Assembly (NCBI GenBank): GCA_009692395.1
Contig: SHZG01000005.1
Coordinates: 1 to 29,683 of the forward strand
DNA from: Methylococcales bacterium
GTDB taxonomy: Bacteria > Pseudomonadota > Gammaproteobacteria > Methylococcales > Methylomonadaceae
DNA: 29,683 nt
Reading direction: 5' to 3'
Below are positions 1 to 6,327 of the stretch, piece after piece. The notes beneath the pieces are model-generated. The model did not search any database and was not told the DNA's origin. It saw only the letters and a program-made list of their open reading frames with translations. Numbering within the stretch: position 1 is the first letter of the stretch; each line of letters opens with the position of its first letter. Made by a program: the position numbers and the translations under genes.

Positions 1-70
1 CATTGCGTCCTGACTTGCCAATCTGGTTACTTTTACAGAATGGACAGGTGATTTCTTGGTAGCAGCTCAT
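1..70 (-). CDS. IS1-family transposase, InsA-type N-terminus (partial)
   Basis: The frame starts at the ATG at 68-70 and is cut by the window edge after about 23 codons. It reads MSCYQEITCPFCKSNQIGKS. The CPFC pair at residues 9-12 followed by SNQ and K-G is the usual start of the InsA zinc-binding domain of IS1 elements, which binds the terminal repeats. Full IS1 transposase is usually produced by frameshifting from InsA into InsB; the matching C-terminal portion is seen in the right-hand copy. Whether this copy is intact cannot be judged here. Confidence 0.7.
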   Translation of the reverse strand, partial: MSCYQEITCPFCKSNQIGKSGRN

Positions 71-122
71 AAGGTCTTTTAGGTAAGTGTGATTTTATTC
101 TGCCCGTGATTTTAATCTATCA

Positions 123-230
123 TCACAGATTTAACCCACTACCAATAATTTCATTCACTGAAATATGCTCCTGCTCCGCCATTGTTTTTAATGTATTTTC
201 CAATTCGGGATTTAGCTCTATGGTCAGCAT
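123..230 (-). pseudogene. Ribbon-helix-helix (CopG-like) antitoxin interrupted by IS1
   Basis: From the ATG at 230 the frame reads MLTIELNPELENTLKTMAEQ and continues through HISVNEII. This has the look of a ribbon-helix-helix DNA-binding antitoxin: a short beta strand with alternating hydrophobics (LTIEL), then P-E-L-E and an amphipathic helix. Host sequence is exactly 29 codons (230-144). The frame then enters the IS1 terminal repeat, which supplies six residues and a TGA at 123-125. A normal member would carry on for at least another helix, so this is a truncated 35-residue relic. No toxin is visible beside it; it may lie beyond the insertion, outside the window. Confidence 0.6.
125..143. 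repeat. IS1-family terminal inverted repeat (left copy)
   Basis: The 19 bp ACAGATTTAACCCACTACC is the exact reverse complement of 29535-29553. It marks the outer edge of the element: the sequence from 144 onwards belongs to the interrupted host gene. Confidence 0.85.
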
Positions 231-278
231 ATAACTCTACAATGCGGTAAGGTGTTATTTGTATATTCTAGAGCTAAT

Positions 279-371
279 GCACAATAAAATGATAGCGTTC
301 GTGGTGAGCTTGTCGAACCACATTCACACTTCGACAAGCTCAGTGCGAACGGTTTTGTAATCACTTTATTG
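279..371. repeat. MITE-like palindromic repeat, family A, copy 1
   Basis: A GTTCGTGGTGAGCTTGTCGA arm at about 297-316 pairs with a CTTCGACAAGCTCAG...GCGAAC arm at about 329-350. Outside this core, GCACAATAAAATGA at 279-292 is imperfectly mirrored by ATCACTTTATTG at 360-371, so the whole unit is a long imperfect palindrome. A second copy lies at 13072-13157. No coding capacity. It sits downstream of mch, between it and the interrupted antitoxin gene. This kind of dispersed repeat is widespread in proteobacterial genomes and is probably a non-autonomous mobile element. Confidence 0.75.
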
Positions 372-395
372 GCTGTTAGCTGTAGCTACTGATAA

Positions 396-414
396 ACCTG
401 CGAGGCTTGCAGGT
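396..414 (-). terminator. Possible terminator downstream of mch
   Basis: ACCTGC and GCAGGT (396-401 and 409-414) form a 6-bp stem with a 7-nt loop, 11 nt beyond the mch stop codon. On the minus strand the stem is followed by TTTATC, a weak T-tract. It may end the cysJ-ATP-grasp-mch transcript. The stem is short, so this is tentative. Confidence 0.35.
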
Positions 415-424
415 CTCGTGGCAG

Positions 425-1411
425 TTACGCCCCAAACGATAAATCTAACAGTGCATTATCCAACTTCCCTGCACGGAAACTTTTGCCTGAATCCACGGCG
501 GTGACAATAACGCTGGCTGGGCTAAATAACATGGCATCAATTTTGAAAAAATCGTATTCATATTGTTTGAAAATTTCTGCAAACGGTTTGCCATAATCTT
601 TTGAGGTGGAGCTGGGTAGATTTTTTGCCAGTTCTTCTGCGGCTTCATCAGAGCCTTTGACAAATAAATGCACTTGCCCTGCGAATAAAATCGCGTCGTT
701 GGTGCGTCCCATTGCTTTGACAAAATTGGGGTGTGGTGGGCAGATTGGTGCAGAGCCGCTGCCATCGATGATATTTTCTAACGGGAAATGCAGGGCGTGG
801 GCTTTGTGCATGGCGACTTCTAAGACTCTCGCCACGACTTGTACACCACCTGCTAAACTGCTGGTCGGGGTGACGATGATGGTGAGTTTTTTAGGCGATA
901 TGTTACACGCTGTGGCTATTTTTTCGATAATTTCCAGTGGTGGAAATTTGTCGTTTTCAATGACTAGTACGGTGCTGTTAGCACTATTGTCGCGGTAAGC
1001 AAGTTCTTTGTATAGCTCTTCAACGGGTTCAACTTCACCGTTTTTTACTTTGGTTGCCATTGCACGCGCTGGGCCTGAACCGAGGGCGTAGTATTTTTCA
1101 TGTGATAAGCTCCAGCCTGCGTATTGACTGCCTAAACAGCCCAGTACAGGGTTGCCTGTGTGGACGTTGACAGATAACGGCCAGTTGGTGGTGGAAGAAC
1201 TATGACTAATAGAGACCGTTCCCATGCCGCCTAAACAAATTTCGGCAATAATGCGCCCCGCCTCTAACCCGCCAATGGCATTAATACCTGCATCAATAAC
1301 GGTGCAACCATTGGCTAACACTTCAACACCAAGGCGTAATTTTGCGGCATTATCCAGCAGGTGTTGCACTAGGGGTTGAGTGAGTTTGTTGACGCTGGCT
1401 GTGTGTTCCAT
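425..1411 (-). CDS. mch: Methenyltetrahydromethanopterin cyclohydrolase
   Basis: Mch catalyses the reversible hydrolysis of N5,N10-methenyl-tetrahydromethanopterin to N5-formyl-H4MPT, in the cytoplasmic pathway that oxidises formaldehyde-derived C1 units in methylotrophic bacteria. The 328-residue length fits the family. The N-terminus SVNKLTQPLVQHLLDNAAKL with VIDAGI and GGLEAGR (residues 39-53), GSGPARAMATK (111-121) and PPHPNFVKAMGRTNDAI (225-241) are characteristic segments. The ATG at 1411 is kept because the conserved SVN-L segment begins only six residues later, and AAAGGTC lies about 12 nt upstream. The start overlaps the end of the upstream ATP-grasp gene by 43 nt, so the two are cotranscribed and probably translationally coupled. 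It is the strongest sign in the window of C1 metabolism. Confidence 0.95.
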   Translation of the reverse strand: MEHTASVNKLTQPLVQHLLDNAAKLRLGVEVLANGCTVIDAGINAIGGLEAGRIIAEICLGGMGTVSISHSSSTTNWPLSVNVHTGNPVLGCLGSQYAGWSLSHEKYYALGSGPARAMATKVKNGEVEPVEELYKELAYRDNSANSTVLVIENDKFPPLEIIEKIATACNISPKKLTIIVTPTSSLAGGVQVVARVLEVAMHKAHALHFPLENIIDGSGSAPICPPHPNFVKAMGRTNDAILFAGQVHLFVKGSDEAAEELAKNLPSSTSKDYGKPFAEIFKQYEYDFFKIDAMLFSPASVIVTAVDSGKSFRAGKLDNALLDLSFGA

Positions 1412-2538
1412 GAGTATAAAGACCTTTTGATGGTGTGTTGTTTAAGGGTTAATTCGTTCAAGACCGCGTGGGCTTGATTATGGTGGGAAATGATACTGCA
1501 AATCGGCTGCCCTGTGTGACAGATTACCCCTGCGGCGGGGATATCCATCACGCCGTTTTCCCAGAGGTAGTCGTCTGGAATCTGTATGTCCTGTTCGGCA
1601 TAGATGATTTGATAGCTTGTATAGCCTGATTGTATCGGTAGATGTAAACATGACTGCCAGTCCTTTAAAGGATTGGCAGCCATTATATGTCGGCGCAATA
1701 AATCAGCATCGTAACACTGCATACTGGCAGGTGGACGTGGATTAATTTCCAGCATATAGTTTTTACCCTCGGCGTGAATAAAATCCAGTGAGTTTAAGCC
1801 AGTTAATGCGAAGGCAGGTACGAGTTTTGTTAGCCAGTTGGTGATTTGTGCTTTGTGTTCTGTGGCTAATGGGCAGTGATTCATGATACCTGCGAAGATA
1901 AATTCTTTGTTATCACGGCATATTATGTCCATACGGCGCGGCGCACCGTCACTGCATTCCCACGCAGCGCGTGGGAACGAGTGATTGCTTGGTTGAGCAG
2001 TCCATTGGGTATTAAATCCGATAACCTGTAGCTGTTGTCCATCGGCTAGAAATAATACGGAATGCTGTGAACCTGCTTGATATTTTTGCCAATATACATC
2101 GGCGTGCAAACCTAGACTTGTATTCCAGCGTTGAATACCAACACCACCCTGCCCGCGTGTGGGTTTAATTAACCAATCTTGTGTATTAGTTGGCGCGACA
2201 AAAGACGTTTCAGGCACGGGAATATTTAGCTGGTTCAGTACCGCAAAAAAATCGACGGGATTTTGCAGTCTGATAAATGTTTCTGCTGAATTACCCAGTA
2301 GCGTGAAACGACTCTGTAAATAACGCAGGCTATCAGGATGCTGTTCAAAACCACTGCCATAAACAACCTGCGTTACGCCGTAATGATTAACAAAATAATC
2401 TAGCGCGGGCGTTAAGCAGTCTATGGTCAACGCGGTGAGTTGTTTAAAATCGGCGGCGTAAGATTGCGTATCGAGATCAGCAAACAAATCAATGACTAAG
2501 GGCTGTAAACCTACGTTCTTTGCCGCCTGTGCCAGCAT
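1369..2538 (-). CDS. ATP-grasp protein of the methanopterin (mch) cluster
   Basis: The protein resembles the ATP-grasp family member usually found next to mch in methylotroph methanopterin gene clusters, thought to act in cofactor (H4MPT or methanofuran) biosynthesis; its exact reaction is inferred. The motif WLIKPTRGQGGVGIQ is the nucleotide-binding loop, and LNSLDFIHAEG followed by YMLEINPRPPASMQ is the metal-binding Glu/Asn segment. The 389-codon frame opens at ATG 2538, but the recognisable N-terminus (YLLIIASSGRMLAQAA) begins about ten codons upstream. No ATG, GTG or TTG lies in frame between there and the cysJ stop at 2602-2604; a CTG at 2580-2578 is the only near-cognate candidate and has no clear ribosome-binding site. 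Two palindromic repeats (1650-1683 and 1957-1977) are carried in frame as apparent insertions. It may still be functional because the frame is open throughout. Confidence 0.75.
   Translation of the reverse strand: MLAQAAKNVGLQPLVIDLFADLDTQSYAADFKQLTALTIDCLTPALDYFVNHYGVTQVVYGSGFEQHPDSLRYLQSRFTLLGNSAETFIRLQNPVDFFAVLNQLNIPVPETSFVAPTNTQDWLIKPTRGQGGVGIQRWNTSLGLHADVYWQKYQAGSQHSVLFLADGQQLQVIGFNTQWTAQPSNHSFPRAAWECSDGAPRRMDIICRDNKEFIFAGIMNHCPLATEHKAQITNWLTKLVPAFALTGLNSLDFIHAEGKNYMLEINPRPPASMQCYDADLLRRHIMAANPLKDWQSCLHLPIQSGYTSYQIIYAEQDIQIPDDYLWENGVMDIPAAGVICHTGQPICSIISHHNQAHAVLNELTLKQHTIKRSLYSWNTQPASTNSLNP
1650..1683. repeat. 34-nt palindrome, family B, copy inside the ATP-grasp gene
   Basis: ATGACTGCCAGTCCTTT and AAAGGATTGGCAGCCAT form an almost perfect inverted repeat with two mismatches. 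A perfect version is at 27988-28021 and a 33-nt version at 13255-13287. Here it is translated in frame as part of the segment MAANPLKDWQSCLH, between RRHI and LPI, where relatives are expected to read continuously. Confidence 0.8.
1957..1977. repeat. GC-rich palindrome inside the ATP-grasp gene, family C
   Basis: TTCCCACGC, a 3-nt loop (AGC) and GCGTGGGAA form a perfect 9-bp stem, followed by CGAG. It is translated in frame as the segment HSFPRAAWEC, which looks foreign between GFNTQWT and the ATP-grasp-like FIFAGIMNHCPL. A GGGAACGAG relic at 6294-6317 appears to belong to the same repeat family. Confidence 0.75.
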
Positions 2539-2601
2539 CCGCCCTGAGCTGGCAATAATAAGTAAATAGTTTGCTTTCAGTGTTGGTATTGACGTGGCAA
2601 A

Positions 2602-4341
2602 TTAATAAACATCTCGCACATAACGCTTATCTTTTTTCAGCTGATTAACGTAATCAATGACTTGCTGTTCTGATAATTGACCATGAGCCGCAATGATATC
2701 TAGCAAGGCTTTATCAACATCTTTTGCCATGTGATAGGCATCACCGCAGACAAAGAAATAACCACCCTGCTCTAACCACGCAAACAGTTCCGCGCCGTGT
2801 TCACGCATTTTATCCTGCACATAGATTTTTTCTGCTTGGTCTCTGGAAAAGGCTAAATCTAAGCGTGTCAACACACCATTGGCTTGCATGGCTTCCAGTT
2901 CAGCACGGTAGATAAAATCGGTTACCGCATTACGGTCGCCGAAAAATAACCAGTTTTTACCTGTCGCTTTGCGGTGTAGTCTTTCTTGTAAAAATGCACG
3001 GAATGGAGCGATACCTGTACCTGGTCCGACCATAATGATGGGCAAGCTATTATCTTTTGGCACTCTGAATACTTTATTAGGCGTGAAGAAACAACGCACT
3101 TCAGTTTCTGCATCGACTAAATCGGCTAAAAACGTTGAGCATACGCCGTTATGCGGGCGGTCAAAGCTGTCATAGCGCACACTGGCAATAGTTAAATGTA
3201 CCGTGTCTGGGTGCATTTTACCGCTGGATGAAATGGAATAAGCGCGGTGTTGTAATGGTTTCAGCAAAGCAATAAATTCAGCCGCCGCAAATTCACACAA
3301 GGGATTTTGTAATAATAAATCCAGCGTATCGCGTCCCCATAAATACTTGGCTAAGCCCTCTTTATCGCCTGTGCTTAACAGTCCGTTTAGCTCTTGATTG
3401 CCTGAGCGGGTGGCAATTTCTTGGACTAATTCTTTGCTGGGTGATTTAATTTCAAACTGCGTGCGTAGCGCGTCTTGTAAACTTATCGCCTCGCCATTCA
3501 CAGGTTCAATCTCATCACCTTTACAACCAATCGCGTTAATAATCGCCGCCACTAAATCAGGGCTATTAGTCGGTACGACACACAGCGCGTCGCCCGCTTC
3601 ATAACTTAATGCTGAACCTGCAATAGAAATTTCATAATGGCGAGTTTCTTTCGATGAATCAGTGGAAGTCAATAAACGATTAACCAGCAATTTAGCAGGG
3701 AACGGATTTTTGCGACTGTATTGTGATTTAGGTGCGGCAGTTTCAGTATTAACCACCATAGAAGCCGCGTCTTTACTGCCCCACTGCGGAATCACTGAGC
3801 TAATCCAGCTTTCAGCGGCGGCTTCAAACGCCACATCACAATCAACGCGGTCATAAATGCGGGTCGCGCCCAATTCAGCTAAGCGATTATCCCACTCAAT
3901 ACCCGCTTTACAAAATAAGTCATAGCCTGTATCGCCTAAGGCTAATACGGAGAATTTCATGTTAGGTAATTGCGGCATGGAATCCGCGCTGACGGCTTCC
4001 CACAACATCTGCGCGTTATCAGGCATTTCGCCTTCGCCGTAAGTGCTGGTGACAATCAGCACGGTATCCATTGCCGCGAGTGCATCGCTATCAATCGCAT
4101 CCATGCTGGTCACTACAGGTTTTAAACCATACGCTTTCGCAGCAGTCGCGGCATCATTTGCTACCGCTTCGGCATTGCCTGTTTGACTACCATACAAAAT
4201 ATGAAGGGTTTGCGCCGTTGTAGCATTCACCGCGCCTGTGTTTTGCATCAGTTGCGTGCGTATTCCTGAGAAAAAACCGCCTAACCAAGCGCGTTGAGTT
4301 TCACTGTAAGGTGCATTTTCGAGTAATTGAGGTGTTTTCAT
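2602..4341 (-). CDS. cysJ: NADPH-sulfite reductase flavoprotein (alpha) subunit
   Basis: This diflavin reductase passes electrons from NADPH through FAD and FMN to the sulfite reductase hemoprotein (CysI) in assimilatory sulfate reduction. The 579 residues match the family. An N-terminal flavodoxin domain carries GSQTGNAEA (51-59) and STYGEGEMPD (99-108). The FAD domain has RAYSISSS (366-373) and GVCST (399-403). The NADPH domain has GPGTGIAPFRAF (439-450) and CGDA (532-535), and the chain ends in the expected aromatic residue (RDVY). No cysI is present in the window, so the hemoprotein partner must be elsewhere; a different electron acceptor cannot be excluded. Its stop codon is 63 nt from the first ATG of the downstream ATP-grasp gene and in the same frame, so the two are likely cotranscribed. 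Confidence 0.9.
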   Translation of the reverse strand: MKTPQLLENAPYSETQRAWLGGFFSGIRTQLMQNTGAVNATTAQTLHILYGSQTGNAEAVANDAATAAKAYGLKPVVTSMDAIDSDALAAMDTVLIVTSTYGEGEMPDNAQMLWEAVSADSMPQLPNMKFSVLALGDTGYDLFCKAGIEWDNRLAELGATRIYDRVDCDVAFEAAAESWISSVIPQWGSKDAASMVVNTETAAPKSQYSRKNPFPAKLLVNRLLTSTDSSKETRHYEISIAGSALSYEAGDALCVVPTNSPDLVAAIINAIGCKGDEIEPVNGEAISLQDALRTQFEIKSPSKELVQEIATRSGNQELNGLLSTGDKEGLAKYLWGRDTLDLLLQNPLCEFAAAEFIALLKPLQHRAYSISSSGKMHPDTVHLTIASVRYDSFDRPHNGVCSTFLADLVDAETEVRCFFTPNKVFRVPKDNSLPIIMVGPGTGIAPFRAFLQERLHRKATGKNWLFFGDRNAVTDFIYRAELEAMQANGVLTRLDLAFSRDQAEKIYVQDKMREHGAELFAWLEQGGYFFVCGDAYHMAKDVDKALLDIIAAHGQLSEQQVIDYVNQLKKDKRYVRDVY

Positions 4342-4408
4342 GTAAGTTAAAAACTGTTAAACAGAAAAGTTATGATTTAAAAATAGCAAAAACCTCGTTA
4401 GCTATTTG

Positions 4409-5122
4409 TTATTGTTGCGAATAGATTAAGCTGGTTTGTTGTACCAACTTATTGTTATCTATAGCCTCAAAATTAGTTTGTTTTAAAATTTTAATAAACA
4501 GTTCACGGTCATAAACAATATCGGGAAACAATTTTTTCTTTAATAAAGAAACTAACATGGCACAGGTTCTAGCTTGGCAGCTATATGATTTTTTAGGATT
4601 AAATTCTATATCGCTAAAACCATCATAGTCATAAAGTCGTTGTTGTAAAAATTCAGCATGGTCTTTCAATGCAAAAAGATATAGCCAATCATAAAAAGCC
4701 GTTTTGGGTTCAAGTTCCCATTCAGCATCACCAAATTTAAAACACTTAAGTGCGCCATGTGTTCTCAGCCGTTCATCTTGTTTAGCATCACGCGGTTCGG
4801 CAAAAAATAAATCCGTAAATGGGCCGCCATGCTCAAATACTTTACTGCCCTGATAAGCAGATTCTAATGGCACAGAAAAACCGTCTGGTGTTTTTACTTT
4901 CAAACTAAACGCACTCAATCTCACGCCAATTTTTTCTTCTGATTTAGTGGATACCTCAAGAATATGCGCTAAACCTTTCGCTTGTGCCGCCACATGCAAT
5001 GTAGCAACATTTTTTTTCTTTTGAACAGCGGCAAAACCAGAATGCCAGTCAAAATCCAAGGGCATTTCTTCAAATAAATGATTTGTATCATATCGAGGGA
5101 TAAAAATAGGACGAGTTGCCAT
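4409..5122 (-). CDS. DarT1-associated NADAR antitoxin
   Basis: The 237-residue protein resembles the NADAR-fold antitoxins that accompany DarT1 toxins and remove ADP-ribose from modified guanine bases. Evidence is the block PLESAYQGSKVFEHGGPFTD (residues 85-104), with Glu87 and Lys94 placed like the E-x6-K of NADAR hydrolases, then AKQDERLRTHG (113-123) and FYDWLYLFAL (143-152). It follows the toxin stop after only 2 nt, and its own ribosome-binding site (GGAGG at 5136-5132) lies inside the toxin gene, so the pair is translationally linked with the antitoxin second. Assignment is from remembered family patterns, not a search. The length and the intact frame suggest it is functional. Confidence 0.75.
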   Translation of the reverse strand: MATRPIFIPRYDTNHLFEEMPLDFDWHSGFAAVQKKKNVATLHVAAQAKGLAHILEVSTKSEEKIGVRLSAFSLKVKTPDGFSVPLESAYQGSKVFEHGGPFTDLFFAEPRDAKQDERLRTHGALKCFKFGDAEWELEPKTAFYDWLYLFALKDHAEFLQQRLYDYDGFSDIEFNPKKSYSCQARTCAMLVSLLKKKLFPDIVYDRELFIKILKQTNFEAIDNNKLVQQTSLIYSQQ

Positions 5123-5124
5123 GA

Positions 5125-5619
5125 TTAAAGACCTCCAATAATAAATTCTACGGGAATGACATTAGGTACGAGAATTTCGTATTTTTCAGCTATGTCACGC
5201 CGTGGTTTCCAATTATCCAGACGTGAACTTGAACAAATAATTTCAATGTCCATTCCTTTTTCTTTCGCTTGTTCAAACGAAAGTAATGGTTCGCCACTTT
5301 TATTTGCCACATCTAAAGTAAATTTCACGCCTTCCCATTCCAACACAATAGGTTTAATACTCAAAAACCGCGATTGATTAATTCTTTCATCTTGCTTCGC
5401 TGTCCATTCCATTGGATGGTTAGTAAAACAACACAAATGGACATATTCATCAAGCTTTCGCTCTTCATCCAAGTTATGACTTAACTCATTACCACCTGCC
5501 GCAGGTATTTCTATACCCCAACATTTTAATTCAGCCAAACTCAACAAACCATGCTCTTTAATGGATGGAATGTTACGAGTGTCTGTAAAGTGATAAAGAG
5601 GCTTTATTCCAATAGTCAT
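5125..5619 (-). CDS. DarT1-type DNA ADP-ribosyltransferase toxin
   Basis: The 164-residue protein belongs to the DarT/DUF4433 group, which uses NAD to ADP-ribosylate bases in single-stranded DNA, blocking replication of the cell or of infecting phage; DarT1 members act on guanine. The start YHFTDTRNIPSIKEHGLLS (residues 9-27) matches the DarT NAD-binding opening (H10, T12, N17, GL). YVHLCCFTNHPM (59-70) follows, and Glu148 in KYEILVP sits where DarT proteins have the catalytic Glu before a hydrophobic strand and PxVIP. It is somewhat shorter than DarT2 proteins (about 200 residues). It is encoded upstream of its NADAR partner, opposite to the usual antitoxin-first order. It lies between metabolic genes gltD and cysJ, which suggests acquisition by transfer. 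Confidence 0.75.
   Translation of the reverse strand: MTIGIKPLYHFTDTRNIPSIKEHGLLSLAELKCWGIEIPAAGGNELSHNLDEERKLDEYVHLCCFTNHPMEWTAKQDERINQSRFLSIKPIVLEWEGVKFTLDVANKSGEPLLSFEQAKEKGMDIEIICSSSRLDNWKPRRDIAEKYEILVPNVIPVEFIIGGL
5132..5136 (-). promoter_or_regulatory. Ribosome-binding site of the NADAR antitoxin
   Basis: A perfect GGAGG on the minus strand, 9 nt before the antitoxin ATG and wholly inside the last codons of the toxin gene. It is stronger than anything seen before the toxin start, which would favour antitoxin excess. Confidence 0.6.
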
Positions 5620-5663
5620 TTTTCATCATTTCAAAATTTTCATGTCATCGTTCCAACACATAC

Positions 5664-5690
5664 GGCGCAATATGGCAAGCCTATTGCGCC
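5664..5690. repeat. Palindromic hairpin between the exported-protein gene and DarT1
   Basis: GGCGCAATA (5664-5672) and TATTGCGCC (5682-5690) form a perfect 9-bp stem with a 9-nt loop that can extend the pairing (GGCAAGCC). It lies a few nucleotides downstream of the stop codon of the exported-protein gene. It could act as a terminator for that gene, though no T-tract follows, or be another dispersed palindrome. Confidence 0.55.
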
Positions 5691-5697
5691 TTACGGG

Positions 5698-6252
5698 TTA
5701 CCTGTTGTCATTACACAAACTTTTAGCCTCTTTGTAAGCCAAAGAAAAACCCTCTAAAGAAAAATATATATTTCCAGATTTCTTCACCACACCATTGCCG
5801 CTTGGATGTACCCAAATAGCAAGTTTTCCTTTCTCTTTAGATGGAAGTAATGTTTTTACTGTTACTTTTTCAAAGGGGAAAAATGCAAACGAATCACCTT
5901 CTGACATGACTGTTTTAACTAATTCTATAGTTTCCTTTTGATTAGGTAGTTTATATGCAAAAAATACCATACCCGAATTTAACGTATCATAGTCAGATTT
6001 TAAATTTATAATCATTGTTGCAGTGACGGAGGATGAGCAATCTTTTGAAGGAACAAAATCAAAAACAATATTTGTATCTGGTGTATTAATTGAGTTAGAC
6101 GACATTCTGTACATGATTTTTTCTGACCCAGCAACTTCAACTACCTGCCATTGTCCTATCTGGATATTTTTTGTTATATTATTTGTTGCATCGATGGCAT
6201 ACGCTGGATTTATTATCCATAATGCAGATATAAAAAATAAAAATTTAATCAT
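5698..6252 (-). CDS. Hypothetical exported protein
   Basis: I do not recognise this 184-residue protein. It opens with a typical Sec signal peptide: Lys3, a hydrophobic core (FLFFISALWII) and a probable cleavage site after NPAYA (residues 15-19). The mature part is beta-rich in appearance and begins with GQWQVVEVAGSEKIMYRMSS; Cys77 and a Cys near the C-terminus might form a disulfide in the periplasm. There are no further membrane segments. The ATG at 6252 has TAGG about 9 nt upstream. It lies on the minus strand between gltD and the DarT1 toxin gene; its base use is AT-richer than the gltD next to it. Nothing in the context fixes its role. Confidence 0.7.
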   Translation of the reverse strand: MIKFLFFISALWIINPAYAIDATNNITKNIQIGQWQVVEVAGSEKIMYRMSSNSINTPDTNIVFDFVPSKDCSSSVTATMIINLKSDYDTLNSGMVFFAYKLPNQKETIELVKTVMSEGDSFAFFPFEKVTVKTLLPSKEKGKLAIWVHPSGNGVVKKSGNIYFSLEGFSLAYKEAKSLCNDNR

Positions 6253-6293
6253 TTAATTGCCTATTTTATTCATTGCCCCAACGTCTTCATAAC

Positions 6294-6317
6294 GCAACGC
6301 TGGAGCGCGGGAACGAG
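6294..6317. repeat. Degenerate copy of palindrome family C
   Basis: CGCTGGAGCGCGGGAACGAG at 6298-6317 keeps the GGGAACGAG edge and part of the palindrome seen at 1957-1980, but one arm is eroded. It lies 10 nt beyond the gltD stop codon. Membership in the family is a judgement from this short match. Confidence 0.4.
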
Positions 6318-6327
6318 CTATTAAAAA

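Larger units (their letters stand above)
1..143 (-). mobile_element. IS1-family insertion sequence, left copy, 5' end only
   Basis: Read on the minus strand, the element starts with a 19-bp terminal repeat at 143-125, followed by a short leader and an InsA-type reading frame from 70 that runs off the window edge. The same 19 bp occurs inverted at 29535-29553, at the end of a second copy, which confirms it as the element terminus. The insertion lies within a small antitoxin-like gene whose surviving part is 144-230. Assignment to the IS1 family rests on the zinc-finger start of the frame and on the transposase C-terminus in the right copy. The rest of the element lies outside the window. Confidence 0.8.

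Noticed and set aside
606..998. 130-codon plus-strand frame inside mch
   Set aside because: It is a shadow of mch on the opposite strand with no recognisable features.
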